Source of the DNA: Amia ocellicauda
Lineage: Eukaryota; Chordata; Actinopteri; Amiiformes; Amiidae
Assembly (NCBI RefSeq): GCF_036373705.1
Contig: NC_089863.1
Coordinates: 10,736,857-10,800,856 of the forward strand
DNA length: 64,000 nt
Direction: 5' to 3'
Under the pieces are notes generated by a model. That model was not told the DNA's origin and did no database searches. It saw only the letters and a program-made list of their open reading frames with translations. The position numbers were made by a program, and so were the translations under genes. Shown one piece after another: positions 20,862 to 31,614 of the stretch. Positions within the stretch are counted from its first letter, which is position 1, and the number at the start of each line of letters is the position of its first letter.

Positions 20862-21958
20862 CTGAACTCCAAACTGAATGTCTGAATGGGAAAGAAAGGT
20901 GATTTAAGCAATTTTGAGCGTGGCATGGTTGTTGGTGCCAGACGGGCCGGTCTGAGTATTTCACAATCTGCTCAGTTACTGGGATTTTCATGCACAACCA
21001 TTTCTAGGGTTTACAAAGAATGGTGTGAAAAGGGAAAAACATCCAGTATGCGGCAGTCCTGTGGGCGAAAATGCCTTGTTGATGCTAGAGGTCAGAGGAG
21101 AATGGGCCGACTGATTCAAGCTGATAGAAGAGCAACTTTGACTGAAATAACCACTCGTTACAACCGAGGTATGCAGCAAAGCATTTGTGAAGCCACAACA
21201 CGTACAACCTTGAGGCGGATGGGCTACAACAGCAGAAGACCCCACCGGGTACCACTCATCTCCACTACAAATAGGAAAAAGAGGCTACAATTTGCACAAG
21301 CTCACCAAAATTGGACAGTTGAAGACTGGAAAAATGTTGCCTGGTCTGATGAGTCTCCATTTCTGTTGAGACATTCAGATGGTAGAGTCAGAATTTGGCG
21401 TAAACAGAATGAGAACATGGATCCATCATGCCTTGTTACCACTTTGCAGGCTGGTGGTGGTGGTGTAATGGTGTGGGGGATGTTTTCTTGGCACACTTTA
21501 GGCCCCTTAGTGCCAATTGGGCATCGTTTAAATGCCACGGCCTACCTGAGCATTGTTTCTGACCATGTCCATCCCTTTATGACCACCATGTACCCATCCT
21601 CTGATGGCTACTTCCAGCAGGATAATGCACCATGTCACAAAGGTCGAATCATTTCAAATTGGTTTCTTGAACATGACAATGAGTTCACTGTACTAAACTG
21701 GCCCCCACAGTCACCAGATCTCAACCCAATAGAGCATCTTTGGGATGTGGTGGAACGGGAGCTTCGTGCCCTGGATGTGCATCCCACAAATCTCCATCAA
21801 CTGCAAGATGCTATCCTATCAATGTGGGCCAACATTTCTAAAGAATGCTTTCAGCACCTTGTTGAATCAATGCCACGTAGAATTAAGGCAGTTCTGAAGG
21901 CGAAAGGGGGTCAAACACAGTATTAGTATGGTGTTCCTAATAATCCTTTAGGTGAGTG
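20862..21958 (+). mobile_element. Tc1-like DD36E element, copy 2, left end missing
   Basis: Homology to copy 1 starts at CTGAACTCCAAACTGAATG. About 150 bp of the left end including its inverted repeat is replaced by LTR-element sequence. The right end is intact (CCTTTAGGTGAGTG to 21958, then TA). It cannot be moved as a unit, although its transposase frame is whole. Confidence 0.93.
20886..21926 (+). CDS. Tc1-like transposase, DD36E type, 346 aa, intact frame
   Basis: Same length and layout as the 16203-17243 transposase: HTH region near 17-36, AWSDES, QQDNAPCH, NPIEHLW with 36 residues between the second Asp and Glu. Differences include Val to Gly at 13, Arg to Pro just after the first catalytic Asp-Glu-Ser, and Leu to Trp before PPQSPDLN. 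The Pro beside the active site may harm activity. Expression would need an outside promoter because the left end is gone. Confidence 0.92.
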   Translation: MGKKGDLSNFERGMVVGARRAGLSISQSAQLLGFSCTTISRVYKEWCEKGKTSSMRQSCGRKCLVDARGQRRMGRLIQADRRATLTEITTRYNRGMQQSICEATTRTTLRRMGYNSRRPHRVPLISTTNRKKRLQFAQAHQNWTVEDWKNVAWSDESPFLLRHSDGRVRIWRKQNENMDPSCLVTTLQAGGGGVMVWGMFSWHTLGPLVPIGHRLNATAYLSIVSDHVHPFMTTMYPSSDGYFQQDNAPCHKGRIISNWFLEHDNEFTVLNWPPQSPDLNPIEHLWDVVERELRALDVHPTNLHQLQDAILSMWANISKECFQHLVESMPRRIKAVLKAKGGQTQY

Positions 21959-22232
21959 TAGAAGCCATTAGATTTACTTCCTGTACATTGCAGTCTTTGA
22001 GAATTATTTAATGAGTTTGCTTTTCTAGGGTTAATATAAGGTGTGTCTTGGTTGTGCTGCCTGTAACATACAGCTGTGATAAATTAAATGTATTCAAATT
22101 ATAAAAATATTGTTAAGAGAGATCAGCTGCACATTTTCACTCTTACTCTGGTTTTGCCTCAACCTGTTAGCACAATGTTAAGATCATCACTTTTACCTGC
22201 TTCTCTCTGTTTAATGTCTGTATTTATTTATA
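21959..22232. other. No gene seen
   Basis: Short AT-rich spacer. Confidence 0.5.
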
Positions 22233-22370
22233 TACACTACTGGTCAAAAGTTTTAGAACACCCCAATTTTTCCAGGTTTTATTGTAATTTAAGCAGTTCA
22301 AGTCCAGTGAATAACCTGAAATGGTACAAAGATAAGTGGCAAACTGCAAGAGGTTAAAAAAAAAAGTTTA
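22233..22370 (+). mobile_element. Tc1-like terminus, TACACTACTGGTCAAAAG type
   Basis: TACACTACTGGTCAAAAGTT and the following TTAGAACACC are a familiar fish Tc1-like inverted-repeat end. No transposase or opposite end follows, so only one end remains. Confidence 0.6.
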
Positions 22371-22489
22371 GGTTACCACAAATTGAAAAATAATGTACAA
22401 TTCAGCGCTATATACTGTGTTATTACACCGTCTTAAGCATTATTTGGCAGTAATATATTGCAAGCCAAATTATCATTTAGAGGTATCTC

Positions 22490-22830
22490 TAACTACATTT
22501 CAACTGAATTTTAGATATCTCGTTTAATGCTCAATTTCAAGATATCTCAAATTTAATTTAAGATATCTCAAATTGACTTCATGTTCTATTTCAGATATCT
22601 TAAAATAGACAGGAAGTTCATACAAAACATACAGCATTTTCATTCAAGATATCTCAAATTGACTTCCTGTCCTATTTCAGATATCTCAAATTGATTTTGA
22701 GATATCTCAAATTCGGCAGGAAATCAGTTTGAGATATCTTGAATGTAATTTGAGATATCTTCAAATAGAGTTAATTTGAGATATCTCAAATGCTATTCAA
22801 GATATCTCAAATTGACTTCCTGTCTAATTA
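22490..22830. repeat. Cluster of GATATC palindromes (AGATATCTCAAATT words)
   Basis: At least 11 GATATC cores lie within about 310 bp, most inside AAGATATCTCAAATT or its reverse complement, in both orientations. Several are joined to TGACTTCCTGTC. Spacing is irregular (about 20-50 bp). It is not a simple tandem array. It may be a decayed inverted-repeat transposon or a site array for a DNA-binding protein. Confidence 0.8.
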
Positions 22831-22879
22831 GAGTAAAATCAATCTATTACCTATAGGTGGTGTATGTCTGTCTCTGATT

Positions 22880-23060
22880 GGAGCTCCTTTAACTTATTTG
22901 TCTGTCCTTATTGCCCATGAGACTGGAAACTAGAAGTCTAAGCCCCTCCTCCCTGGTCTCTCCTCCACCCAGACTAATTGAGTCTTCATCAAGTGGCACA
23001 CAGAATAGACTCAAGTTCCCATTTCTGTCACACAGTCAGTAGTTTATTTTATTGAAACTC
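22880..23060 (+). promoter_or_regulatory. Conserved upstream module, plus-strand copy
   Basis: Contains TTATTGCCCATGAG, GGAAACTAGAAGTC, CCTGGTCTCTCC, CATTTCTGTCACACAGTCAG. Shared with 2405, 19370 and 42780 copies. Receptor C is the next receptor on this strand, 6.7 kb away. Confidence 0.5.
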
Positions 23061-23399
23061 AACCAGACCAACCAGAGTCCTGGCTTCCCCTTTTTTTGGA
23101 CTATCACATGATTTGTGATCATAGCTTTGTCTGTTTTATATCAAGAAAAGTTTGTTCTTCAGTGAGAGACACTGCTTTATCAGGATTTAATGCTTCTACA
23201 ATTGTATTTGCTCCTGTTGAAATGCACCTTTTAACTATATAAATCACACTTCTAAAATAGTGTTTTTCTGATGTTATTTATTATTTGAACCATTCAGTGT
23301 TTCTATTTGCATTGTTGTACTCACTGGAAGCAGGTCCTGATCTGAGAATGGTGTTAACTTTCAAGATTTTAGAAACCAGAAGGTTGGCTTAGGTATGTT
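23061..23399. other. No gene seen
   Basis: AT-rich spacer between the upstream module and the Tc1-like remnant. Confidence 0.5.
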
Positions 23400-23992
23400 T
23401 AATTTATTATTCTTAACTGATGTTCTAGAGCAATTATCCACATCCATTATGTCCTCATATTTGATTTGTTAGAAGTAGGAAAAATGGGCAAGCATAAGGA
23501 TCTGAGCGACTTTGACAAGGGCCACATTGTGATGGCTAGACGACTAGATCAGAGCATCTCCAAAACTGCAGCTCTTGTGGGGTGTTCCCGGTCTGCAGTG
23601 GTCAGTACCTATCAAAGTGGTCCAAGGAAGGAAAAGTGGTGAACCGGCGACAGGGTCATGTGCGGCCAAGGCTCATTGATGCACATGGGGAGCGAAGGCT
23701 GGCCCGTGTGGTCCGATCCAACAGAGGAGGTACTGTAGCTCAAATTGCTGAGAAAGTGAATGCTGGTTCTGATAGAAAGGTGTCAGAACACACAGTGCAT
23801 CGCAGTTTGTTGCGTATGGGGCTGCGTAGCCGCAGACCAGTCAGGGTGCCCATGCTGACTCCTGTCCACTGCTGAAAGCGCCTACAATGGGCACATGAGA
23901 ATCAGAACTGGACCACAAAGCAATGGAAGGAGGTGGGAAAAAGGGGGACCTACACAATATTAGGCAGGTGGTCATAATGTTATGGCTGATCG

Positions 23993-23998
<6 letters not shown>
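23400..23998 (+). mobile_element. Internally deleted Tc1-like element
   Basis: ATG at 23484 opens a transposase N-terminus ([30 protein letters not shown]). It shifts frame near 23610, continues at 23582-23875 ([31 protein letters not shown]) and stops at 23872. The catalytic domain is deleted and sequence jumps to the right end, GACCTACACAATATTAGGCA to CGGTGTATA, next to a TA microsatellite. Another copy of the family lies at 61767-62310. Confidence 0.85.

Positions 23999-24052
<54 letters not shown>
23995..24052. repeat. (TA)n microsatellite
   Basis: About 28 TA units directly at the Tc1-like element's right end. Tc1 elements target TA, so the repeat may have been the target or have grown from it. 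Confidence 0.95.
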
Positions 24053-24055
<3 letters not shown>

Positions 24056-24683
24056 ATTATTATTATTATTACTATAATGATATTGCATAAGCTAGCACTT
24101 ACCATTACCAGTTCATGGACTTGAGTCTCTGGACGGGAAGCTGGTGGTTGCTCCTTCCTGGGACTCCATGAACATCTGCCAAGGGTAGGTAAGTAGGTGA
24201 AATTCAGGGCACTTTCCACACCTCCTTCCAGATGATGAGGATCATTCTCCATCCCCCTCACATCATCAGGCATGTTGGACGGAAAAGCAGTTCATGCTGC
24301 TGATCAGCTATGGTTAAGCAGCACGAGACGATGACCTGTCTCCTGCAGGCAAAGTACTGTTTTGTTAGTATTTTACATTCAGAAGAATAAAAACATCCAC
24401 ATTTTAATACTCATGATTAAAATTGTTTTAAAATGTATTTCTAAAATCATCTAAACATTAAAAGTTTGGTCACTCCTGTTGCCACTTTGGATGGGTGGGG
24501 GATTTCCTGTCCAAGGTTGGTGTGCCGCAGTGCACCAGTTGACAGATCCAGAGCCGGAGCATTCATTATTTTATTGTTGCACATCTTTTGTGAAATGCTT
24601 CTGCTTTTACCTTGCATTCCTTCACTACCACAAGGAAAATCTACATATGGTAATTCACGAGGTTGGGGTGTGGATGAGGAACC
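24053..24683. other. No gene seen
   Basis: Intergenic sequence with a short ATT run at the left. No recognised feature. Confidence 0.5.
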
Positions 24684-25085
24684 TCACCATGTCACTTGGT
24701 AGGTCCGGTCATTGAGGTAGGAGGAGAACCAGGTGAGAGCAGTTCCAGAGATTCTGAGGTCAGCGAGGCAGGAGAGGAGGATGGAGTGACCGACGGTGTC
24801 AAATGCTGCAGAGAGGTCAAGGAGGATGAGGACTGAGGAGAGGGAGGAAACCTGAACACAGCTGAGGGAGTCAGTGACAGCCAGGAGAGCCGTCTCAGTG
24901 GAGTGAGCTATGTGGAAGCCGGATTGCAGAGGATCAAGAAGTGAGTGATGGGTTAGAAATGCAGAGAGCTGACAGTGGACCGCCCGCTCGAGAGTCGTTG
25001 AGAAGAAAGGGAGAAGGGAAACAGGGTGGTAGTTCTGGGGAGAGGTGGGGTCAAGGGTAGGTTTCTTGAGGAGTGGGATTTCTTG
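24684..25085 (-). mobile_element. L2-like LINE reverse transcriptase fragment
   Basis: The minus-strand frame reads PQNYHPVSLLPFFSTTLERA, LDPLQSGF, LILLDLSAAFDTVGHSILL, ALTWFSSYL. These are the reverse transcriptase motifs before the YADD box. The same family is longer at 52250-53870. Both ends are truncated; the right edge abuts the start of the 25.1-29.1 kb duplication. Confidence 0.85.
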
Positions 25086-26139
25086 TTCAGAAGACCCCCA
25101 AAGCATTCAGAAATTTAAAGGAGCCACACCAAATAAATGAAACCCAAGAGAGTCTCACAACAAAATGCATAACCTCTATACATTATAGTTGCACTCCCAA
25201 CAAATCTCTAATTAAAAATGGTGTCAATGCTTGACTCTCATGTCTTAGTTAACTGGGTTGCTGCTGTAAAGCTAGTGATCATGTCTGTGCACAAGAGGTC
25301 GTGCTCTGCGCTAAAGGTTGTACACCCTTGAGAGGATGCCACTCCATCCCAATATCCAATATTTGTTTAGCAAAACTCTGTTTGATTGAAAATGTCTTTG
25401 AACATCAATAACAGACAGAGAAGTGAAGAGAAGGGAGTGGCTTTAGAGTGTCAATAATCAAATCCGCCTGCCATTACAAAGGTGTCACAGTCCCACTAAT
25501 CGGGATTGTCTGTCTCCCTCGTAAAAGTAGCACGTGGCCACCACCTCATCGAGAAGACTGGTGCATTTTGGGGATACACTGGGGAATGCAGCGAATCCCT
25601 GCAGTTTATAAAAATGTCTTGCATTATGGGATGAATCCGATTAGTTCTGAGGCCATAACAGAGGCCCCATCATAGGTTTGGGCAACCAGCGGTTGAACAC
25701 AACTATAATTTTCTACAGTCTGCATTATATCTGCAGATATCTAGCTGCTGTTCTATCACTGCTCTCATCATCAAATCGTGGAAACGCTACTTTCACTTCA
25801 CTTCATCCCTTAAAATGTTTGAGCTACATTTGAAACAGCTGCTGACTCATTGACTTCTATTACCAGAAACGATGCCTCAGACATTTATATTTAAATATAA
25901 ATTAAAATGACATTAATGTATTAATGTATCTGCCATTGCCTCATTTAAATACTGAATTTGGATTGGACAATCCTGAAAAAACTGCAATGACTGCAGATCA
26001 CTGTTCACAAGCTCAATGTGTCTCCTTATAACAAACATAAATAATAACTTGATTACAATCTACCTACATGCAGGAAGTAAAGAGTTTTCCATTTTTCCCT
26101 GAAGCAGACAGAAAGACATTGTACTGGAGCTCATTCACC

Positions 26140-26287
26140 AGGGACCTGTGGTTTAGGTCATTTCACTGTGGATTATAATCACTGTCTAACCTGTCTCCGT
26201 GTGTCAGTAAACACAGAGAGGAAACTGGAGAGACAGGGAGAGAGAGAAAGTCACTGCAGTGTCAATTGTCAATCACTATTTGTACAG
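26140..26287 (+). other. Candidate untranslated first exon of receptor C
   Basis: Ends CAATCACTATTTGTACAG|GTAAGTAG with the donor at 26288. The acceptor CATCCTCCTCAG at 29572 upstream of receptor C would give a 3.3-kb intron. The left edge and promoter are uncertain. A copy lies at 35485-35561. Confidence 0.6.
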
Positions 26288-29200
26288 GTAAGTAGAAACA
26301 TTTGTGATGAAATGCTAGTCATTCAAAATCTGGAGGCTTCTCCCTAGGCCCACATACTGAAGAGCTTCAGAGATAATGCCTGGGAGCCTGACTGACATGT
26401 TTTAGAGGGTCGAGTTGATGATCTGGCTTGTTATTGAAGTGTGTCAGCAATTCCAACTCCCTGCCGTTTGTCAGTGGAGGAACTGCCCATTCAGAAAAAA
26501 AGATATATTGTAAGTATATTTAGTAACATATAGTTTCACCCAGAATATATTTAGAAATAATATATTGTCACAATTGTTTTTTAAATATGTTATGTTTATA
26601 TTTTTATATATTTCTGACAACAAATAGATACTTCCAAAATGTCTAATGTATTCTTAATATATTAGTACAATATAAAAGGGTATATATTTTGTTTATATTT
26701 CAAATGCATTCCTTAATATATTTTAATTATATTACTTATATATTGAATCGATATATATTAATGTACATTAGAATAATGTTTTGCGAATATTCATACTATA
26801 TTATCAATAGAATCAAAACATATATTTGCTGTATTCACTACGTGTGTATTTTATGTTTATAGGCATAATAAATAGTCATAGCTAATATCAGAAAACATGT
26901 ATTCAATATTAAACTAACTAGGTACTGTTTCAATCCAATACTACAAACATAATGAAATGTACCAGCAAAATATAAAATTAGACAACATTAGGCTGTTAGC
27001 AGGTAGTAAATATAGTCGATTTTACTAAAACATTTATCAGGGACAGCATATAACAATTATTCACAAACTTTATTTCTGCATGAACATTTAAATGAACTAC
27101 AACATATATACACAGTAACTTTAGCCGTTGAAAGTTTTGACAATATTGATAACTTAATCATCCCTGAGTAAATGCAACATTGAAAGTATTATGCATTCCA
27201 ACATTTGCAACATTTCAGAAAGTGCTTGTAAGCAATTCTGAACATTTCTCAGTACTGTCTCAATTCAATTGAATACCAGTAAACAAAGGGTGCCAAAACG
27301 TTTTTCACAAATGCATATACAGTATATATGTAAATTCAACATTGAAAGTATTGTAAGCATTTATAGAGAGGAATAATAACAGTTCTTCAGCTTATTGCCT
27401 CAACTATGTGCTTATCTGAAGGCTTAAAACACCTAAATACATTTCTAAATATACACATAATGTAATTTATGTAAATGTATGTATTTTACCAAAATATATG
27501 ATGCATTATATTTCTCATATATTGCAATATATTTAATTTCCAGATGGGTGGTACAGCAGTAAACTAGATTTGAATTTAACCTCTCAAATCTGGTTCATCA
27601 TTCAATGTTTATGAAGTAAAACAGACAATTCTGTCTGTGTTGTTGCAGTTTTCCAGTCTAAGTGTCATTTGGAATATTTAAGTTAGTGGTCTATAAATAA
27701 TTTCCCTAATTTCTTTAAGTACTGTTGGAAATATACCATATGGCCCAGGTAATATGTTTGTTTTTAATTTTGCTAATCCCTAGTACCTCATCATCATTTA
27801 TCCTAAACTCTCTTTTCATTTTGACTGGACTGATTGTTAACCTGTGGCATGTTACAAAAACCAAGAGTTAGTGTTTAGGGCACCAACAACTTATTACATT
27901 TAGAAGCTCAAATCTGGATTGTGATTCAATGTTTATGAAGTAAAATAGAAAATCCTGAGTTGATGGATGGTGTTGACAGCGGGTTTCCTTGATTTGCCTC
28001 TGGACAGGCAGCAGCGTTTGTGACTATAACAAGGTGCAGTTTCATGATAATCCTGTTAATGGAATAACATGACTCTGAAAAGTAATCGATTGACTCTATG
28101 GGTGAAAGCTGCCCACTAACTGGGTATGATCCGTGGTTATTACGCAGCTCCAGACTAAACTAGTATGCAAGTTAAATACCCATTGCAACGAACTTTACAG
28201 CTGAAGTTCATCTCCAGCTGCAGAAAGGTCTCCATTGCAATGAACCCCAAAACCACTGCTGCTGCCCTAGAGGAGACTGAGTATGGGACTAACTTAGACC
28301 TACTCCAGCTATGGACTAACTATAGACAGTATGGGAACAAAATGTGAAAAATCACTGTATCACTGTATTGACAACTTTGTAACTGAACTATTCATAAACA
28401 CAGATCTGTTTTTTTATGGGTTTTTTTTTTTTACATATAAAATACATTTACGTTTTTGTTTCTGACATTGACAACATATTTGTAATTTATTAATAGCTGC
28501 AAATGCTGAAAACATTTTTTCAATAAAATAAAAGATAACTAACCAGTGTACAAAATGTTGTTTTAAATGTTTTATTAAATACAGTACTGTGAAATAACTG
28601 AGAATATATTGAAACTGAAAGCTCTACAGGAATAATTACCCAGCTGGAATTGTAATGCAATATAATGTGAATTATGAGGTTACATATGTTGTATTGTATG
28701 TAGCCTATACTGACTTAGTATATTAGTGTATGCCGATATAATATATTGTAACATATACCATGCCCAGGCAGGGCTGTTGCTCAGCACTGAGAGCTGCAGC
28801 TCGGGACTGCAGCTCTGGACAGCGGGGTGGTGTTGGGCTGCAGTGTGGGTGGTGCTGGGTCCAAAACTCTGCCTGTGTATTACTCTCATTACTGCCTTTA
28901 CAAAAATTCAGACCATCATATTAAATGTTTAGTCTAGATAATAGGTTTGGGTCTCATTTGGGGAAAAAGGTGCATTAGGAAATGCAAATAGCCTTAGATA
29001 TGTATTTGTCTGCTGTCAATATATTTCCATACACAATTGTCTTGAGTTCAAATTTTATATATATATTAGACTATGCTACTAAAATAAATGTAGCATTATA
29101 TTGTGTAAATGGCATTCACATTTTAATATGAATAACATTTTGCCAATGTGCACTAGCATTAGCATGTCAGCACCAGCGCTCTCTATACGCTGCAAACAAT

Positions 29201-29572
29201 CGCACAGATTTGCTAGTAGAGGCCCAGCCCTCTTCACTGACTTCACTTCCCACAACAAACCTAATCCTTAGTACTGGACTAAAGCTGGGGATCAGCTGGT
29301 CTCCAACTTTGCGTGACATGACAGGTACTAACTTTAGTACACAGCTGGGCATGATCTTGAGATCCTAGTACGCAACATAGTACAGAGCACCATACTAATT
29401 CTGAGAGTTCATTGCAATTGACCCAATGAGTTTATATTGTTGCAGCTTCTATGTTTGAAAAGGTATTTTTGTCATCTTAATTAGGTGCTTCTCACAGCAT
29501 CTCTGGCTTGTGTTTTCAAGATTAAGAACACTCCCCTCCCCCTTCCTCTCCATCCTCCTCAGATTCGTGAGA
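26288..29572 (+). other. Probable receptor C intron
   Basis: Bounded by GTAAGTAG and a pyrimidine tract ending CTCCTCAG. It contains a CR1 fragment at 27640-27840 and a very AT-rich stretch at 26490-27540. No frame inside looks like a gene. Confidence 0.5.
27640..27840 (-). mobile_element. CR1 LINE fragment shared by both duplication copies
   Basis: Matches 36420-36620, where the minus strand reads EVLKELAELKTNKSPGPD, the start of the CR1 reverse transcriptase. Presence in both copies means it inserted before the segmental duplication. Confidence 0.65.
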
Positions 29573-29749
29573 GCGGCACAGAGAGAGAATCCTGGTGGAT
29601 AAGCCCCCAGGAGCAGCTAGGAGAAGCAGAGCAGGAGGAGCACTGGGCTGCTGAGCTCCAGGCAAGACCCCCCCTGATCAGCACAGCACAGACTCCTCCA
29701 GCCCCACTGACCAGCACAGTACAGACTCCTCTAGCCCCACTAGGATACC
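29573..29749 (+). promoter_or_regulatory. Receptor C leader with two 33-bp-type units
   Basis: Follows the acceptor at 29572. It contains two leader units (GATCAGCACAGCACAGACTC, GACCAGCACAGTACAGACTC) and then TAGGATACCATGG. The in-frame TAG at 29741-29743 fixes the ATG at 29750 as the start. Confidence 0.75.
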
Positions 29750-30745
29750 ATGGGAAACCTAACAGACTGTGACCACCTCTTTACCCTGGGTGCTCTCCCC
29801 ATGTTCACAGTGGTCCTTCACTACATCCTGCTGGTGGTTGGGCTGCCCACCAACTGCTTAGCCATTTACGGTCTCCTCCGACTGGTCAAGGTGGATTATG
29901 TGACACCTGTCTATGCCGTCAATCTCCTCATCAACAACCTCATCCAGTTCTCCACCATACCTTTCTACATCAGCAGTTTAACCAACAGATACGCTTGCAG
30001 CTGGGAATTTGTGAATCTAGTAAGTGGGTCCATCTTTGACGTCTGTGTGTGTGCTGGTGTTGGCTTCCTGGTGTGTATCGCCCTGGAGAGGTACATGATT
30101 GTAGCCCACCCTCTGTGGTATCGCAGCAGCCGCAGCCTGCGGTACACCCGGCTTGTCTCCTTGGCCATCTGGGGGTTGTCCGTCTTTGTTGTCTCCATCA
30201 AAAGCTCCCTGGAGAACGTGAAGCCGACCGCAGGGCAGGTATTTAATGTGGTTTACCTGCTGATCCTCTTCCCCATCCCTCTGGTCCTTCTCATCTTCTT
30301 CTACGCGGCCACCTGGAGAGCCCTGAGTGGAGTCAGCTCGCTGCCAGCTGCAGAGAGGCAGAGGATCCTGCGCACACTGGCCCTCGTGCTCTTCATCTTT
30401 GCCTGCATCTTTGGGCCATACTTCCTGCTTAATCTCATCATCGACACCTTGACGTTCATGAAGGAAAATATTCCTCAGGGGCTGCTGGATTGCCAAAGAA
30501 TCACCATGAACATCCGGTGCCTCAACCCCCTCCTGGACCCCTTCCTGTACATGTTTCTCAGGAATGACATCAGAGATGCACTGGACTCTTTCCCCTGTTG
30601 CCTGAGGATGGTCAGTGTGAGGAATTGCTGCAGGAGAGCCAGCACAGATCAGCAAGACATTGTCACAGAGACAGTCCAGACTCAGCCTTACACTGAGAAA
30701 TCACATACTGTGGACTTAAAGAGGTCTGTCAGTGATGTGTCATGA
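29750..30745 (+). CDS. Receptor C: orphan class A GPCR, 331 aa, intact
   Basis: Single coding exon. N-glycosylation site NLT at 3-5 and Cys7. TM1 has GLPTNCLA with Asn35 (1.50). TM2 reads LLINNLIQ, so Asp 2.50 is Asn. TM3 ends ERY, TM4 carries the family Trp, TM5 has LFPIPLVLL, TM6 FGPYFLL, TM7 LLDPFLYMFL (Asp 7.49). A Cys in loop 3 (LLDCQRI) can pair with Cys7, as in P2Y and proton-sensing receptors. Loop 2 (about KSSLENVKPTAGQ) has no Cys, so the usual TM3-loop-2 bond is absent. The tail holds PCC, NCC and RRAS, possible palmitoylation and kinase sites. It is longer than G and H. Delta-branch (GPR4/P2Y-like) placement is from ERY, DPxLY and general resemblance. The ligand is unknown. Confidence 0.93.
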   Translation: MGNLTDCDHLFTLGALPMFTVVLHYILLVVGLPTNCLAIYGLLRLVKVDYVTPVYAVNLLINNLIQFSTIPFYISSLTNRYACSWEFVNLVSGSIFDVCVCAGVGFLVCIALERYMIVAHPLWYRSSRSLRYTRLVSLAIWGLSVFVVSIKSSLENVKPTAGQVFNVVYLLILFPIPLVLLIFFYAATWRALSGVSSLPAAERQRILRTLALVLFIFACIFGPYFLLNLIIDTLTFMKENIPQGLLDCQRITMNIRCLNPLLDPFLYMFLRNDIRDALDSFPCCLRMVSVRNCCRRASTDQQDIVTETVQTQPYTEKSHTVDLKRSVSDVS

Positions 30746-31419
30746 CTGATCTGGTACCACTTTGATACAACCCATCAGTTGAGCCATGCTCTAATTGCTG
30801 CAAAAAAATTATTATTATTATTTATATAGAAATTATCTGATTTAAAAGAACTGTATTGAATCACTGTTTTCATTATTTGAGTGACCAACAGGGTATCCCA
30901 AGTCCTGCAGGTCTTAAACTTAGCTTAACATCCTGAATAAATAAATTAAGAGTAATTGAGAACAACAAAGTCATTAATGCAAGGTCAGTTAAACCATCAT
31001 TGGTCATCACAGGGCCTGCTTTAATAGTTCACTGAGTTTCAGACCAACATTAAGCCAACAAATTACTACAATACTGAACACCGGAAGCGAAACCGCTGAG
31101 GTTATAAAAACAGAAATATCATGGGAGTGAAATCAGTAGTTCAAGGTTTTTGTGATTGCACTATGGAGCCTACCATGACCATCTTTAATAATGAAAGCCC
31201 AATATACTATTCTGTTCAGTGTTTTCTTCAAAAAGCAACAAGCCCTGATTCTCCACTATGGGCACACGGCCCAGGGAAAGAAGAGGAAGGGCAGCTTACC
31301 CACAGCTGACAGTCAGGCCCATTCTGCTCTCTTGTTGTCATAATCTGAGGAGCGCTGGATCTCTCCTACTGCAGTGGAAAGCAGTGGGTCTCAGTTGGCA
31401 GCAGCTCCCGGGAAACAGG
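30746..31419. other. Receptor C 3' flank, no gene
   Basis: AATAAATAAA near 30937 could be a polyadenylation signal. No coding frame. Confidence 0.5.
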
Positions 31420-31590
31420 TCGGAGGCTCACAAGCAGCCTTGAAGTAGAACTCACGAGGGGGAGTAAAAAAAAACACTGGTGATACCTTCTCCCCCACCT
31501 CGTGTCAAATCTTTCTCTTATCGGCTCTTCAGTATATCAGATTGAGACAGGACTGCAATATCACTGCCACACAGAAGCTCAACACATCCC
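31420..31590 (+). repeat. Upstream-region duplicate, copy 1
   Basis: Shares order and words with 31965-32120 (GGAGGCTCACAAGCAG, GGTGATACCTTC, CTTTCTCTTATC, CACACAGAAGCTCA). Here it is fused to a receptor fragment rather than to a first exon. Confidence 0.75.
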
Positions 31591-31614
31591 CCAAATATCC
31601 TCTGCCACTGGACA

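Larger units (their letters stand above)
25086..29060 (+). repeat. Segmental duplication, copy 1 (carries receptor C first exon)
   Basis: Collinear with 33465-37730. Matching words include GCATAACCTCTATACATTAT (25175/33530), GTTCTGAGGCCATAACAGAG (25654/34980), the first exon and donor (26287/35561), the AT-rich block with CGATATATATTAATGTACAT (26749/35976) and the region around 28160/36840. Copy 1 has about 500 bp around 26945-27470 that copy 2 lacks. Copy 2 has an L2 insertion. There are no intact genes inside. Confidence 0.88.

Noticed and set aside
16203-21926. The two transposases as host genes
   Set aside because: Both lie inside a Tc1-like element with CACTCACCTAAAGG ends (one end lost in copy 2), so they are mobile-element genes.
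30017-30655. 212-codon antisense frame within receptor C
   Set aside because: It lies entirely opposite a well-supported receptor and its sequence has no domain. The GC-rich codons of the receptor explain the open frame.
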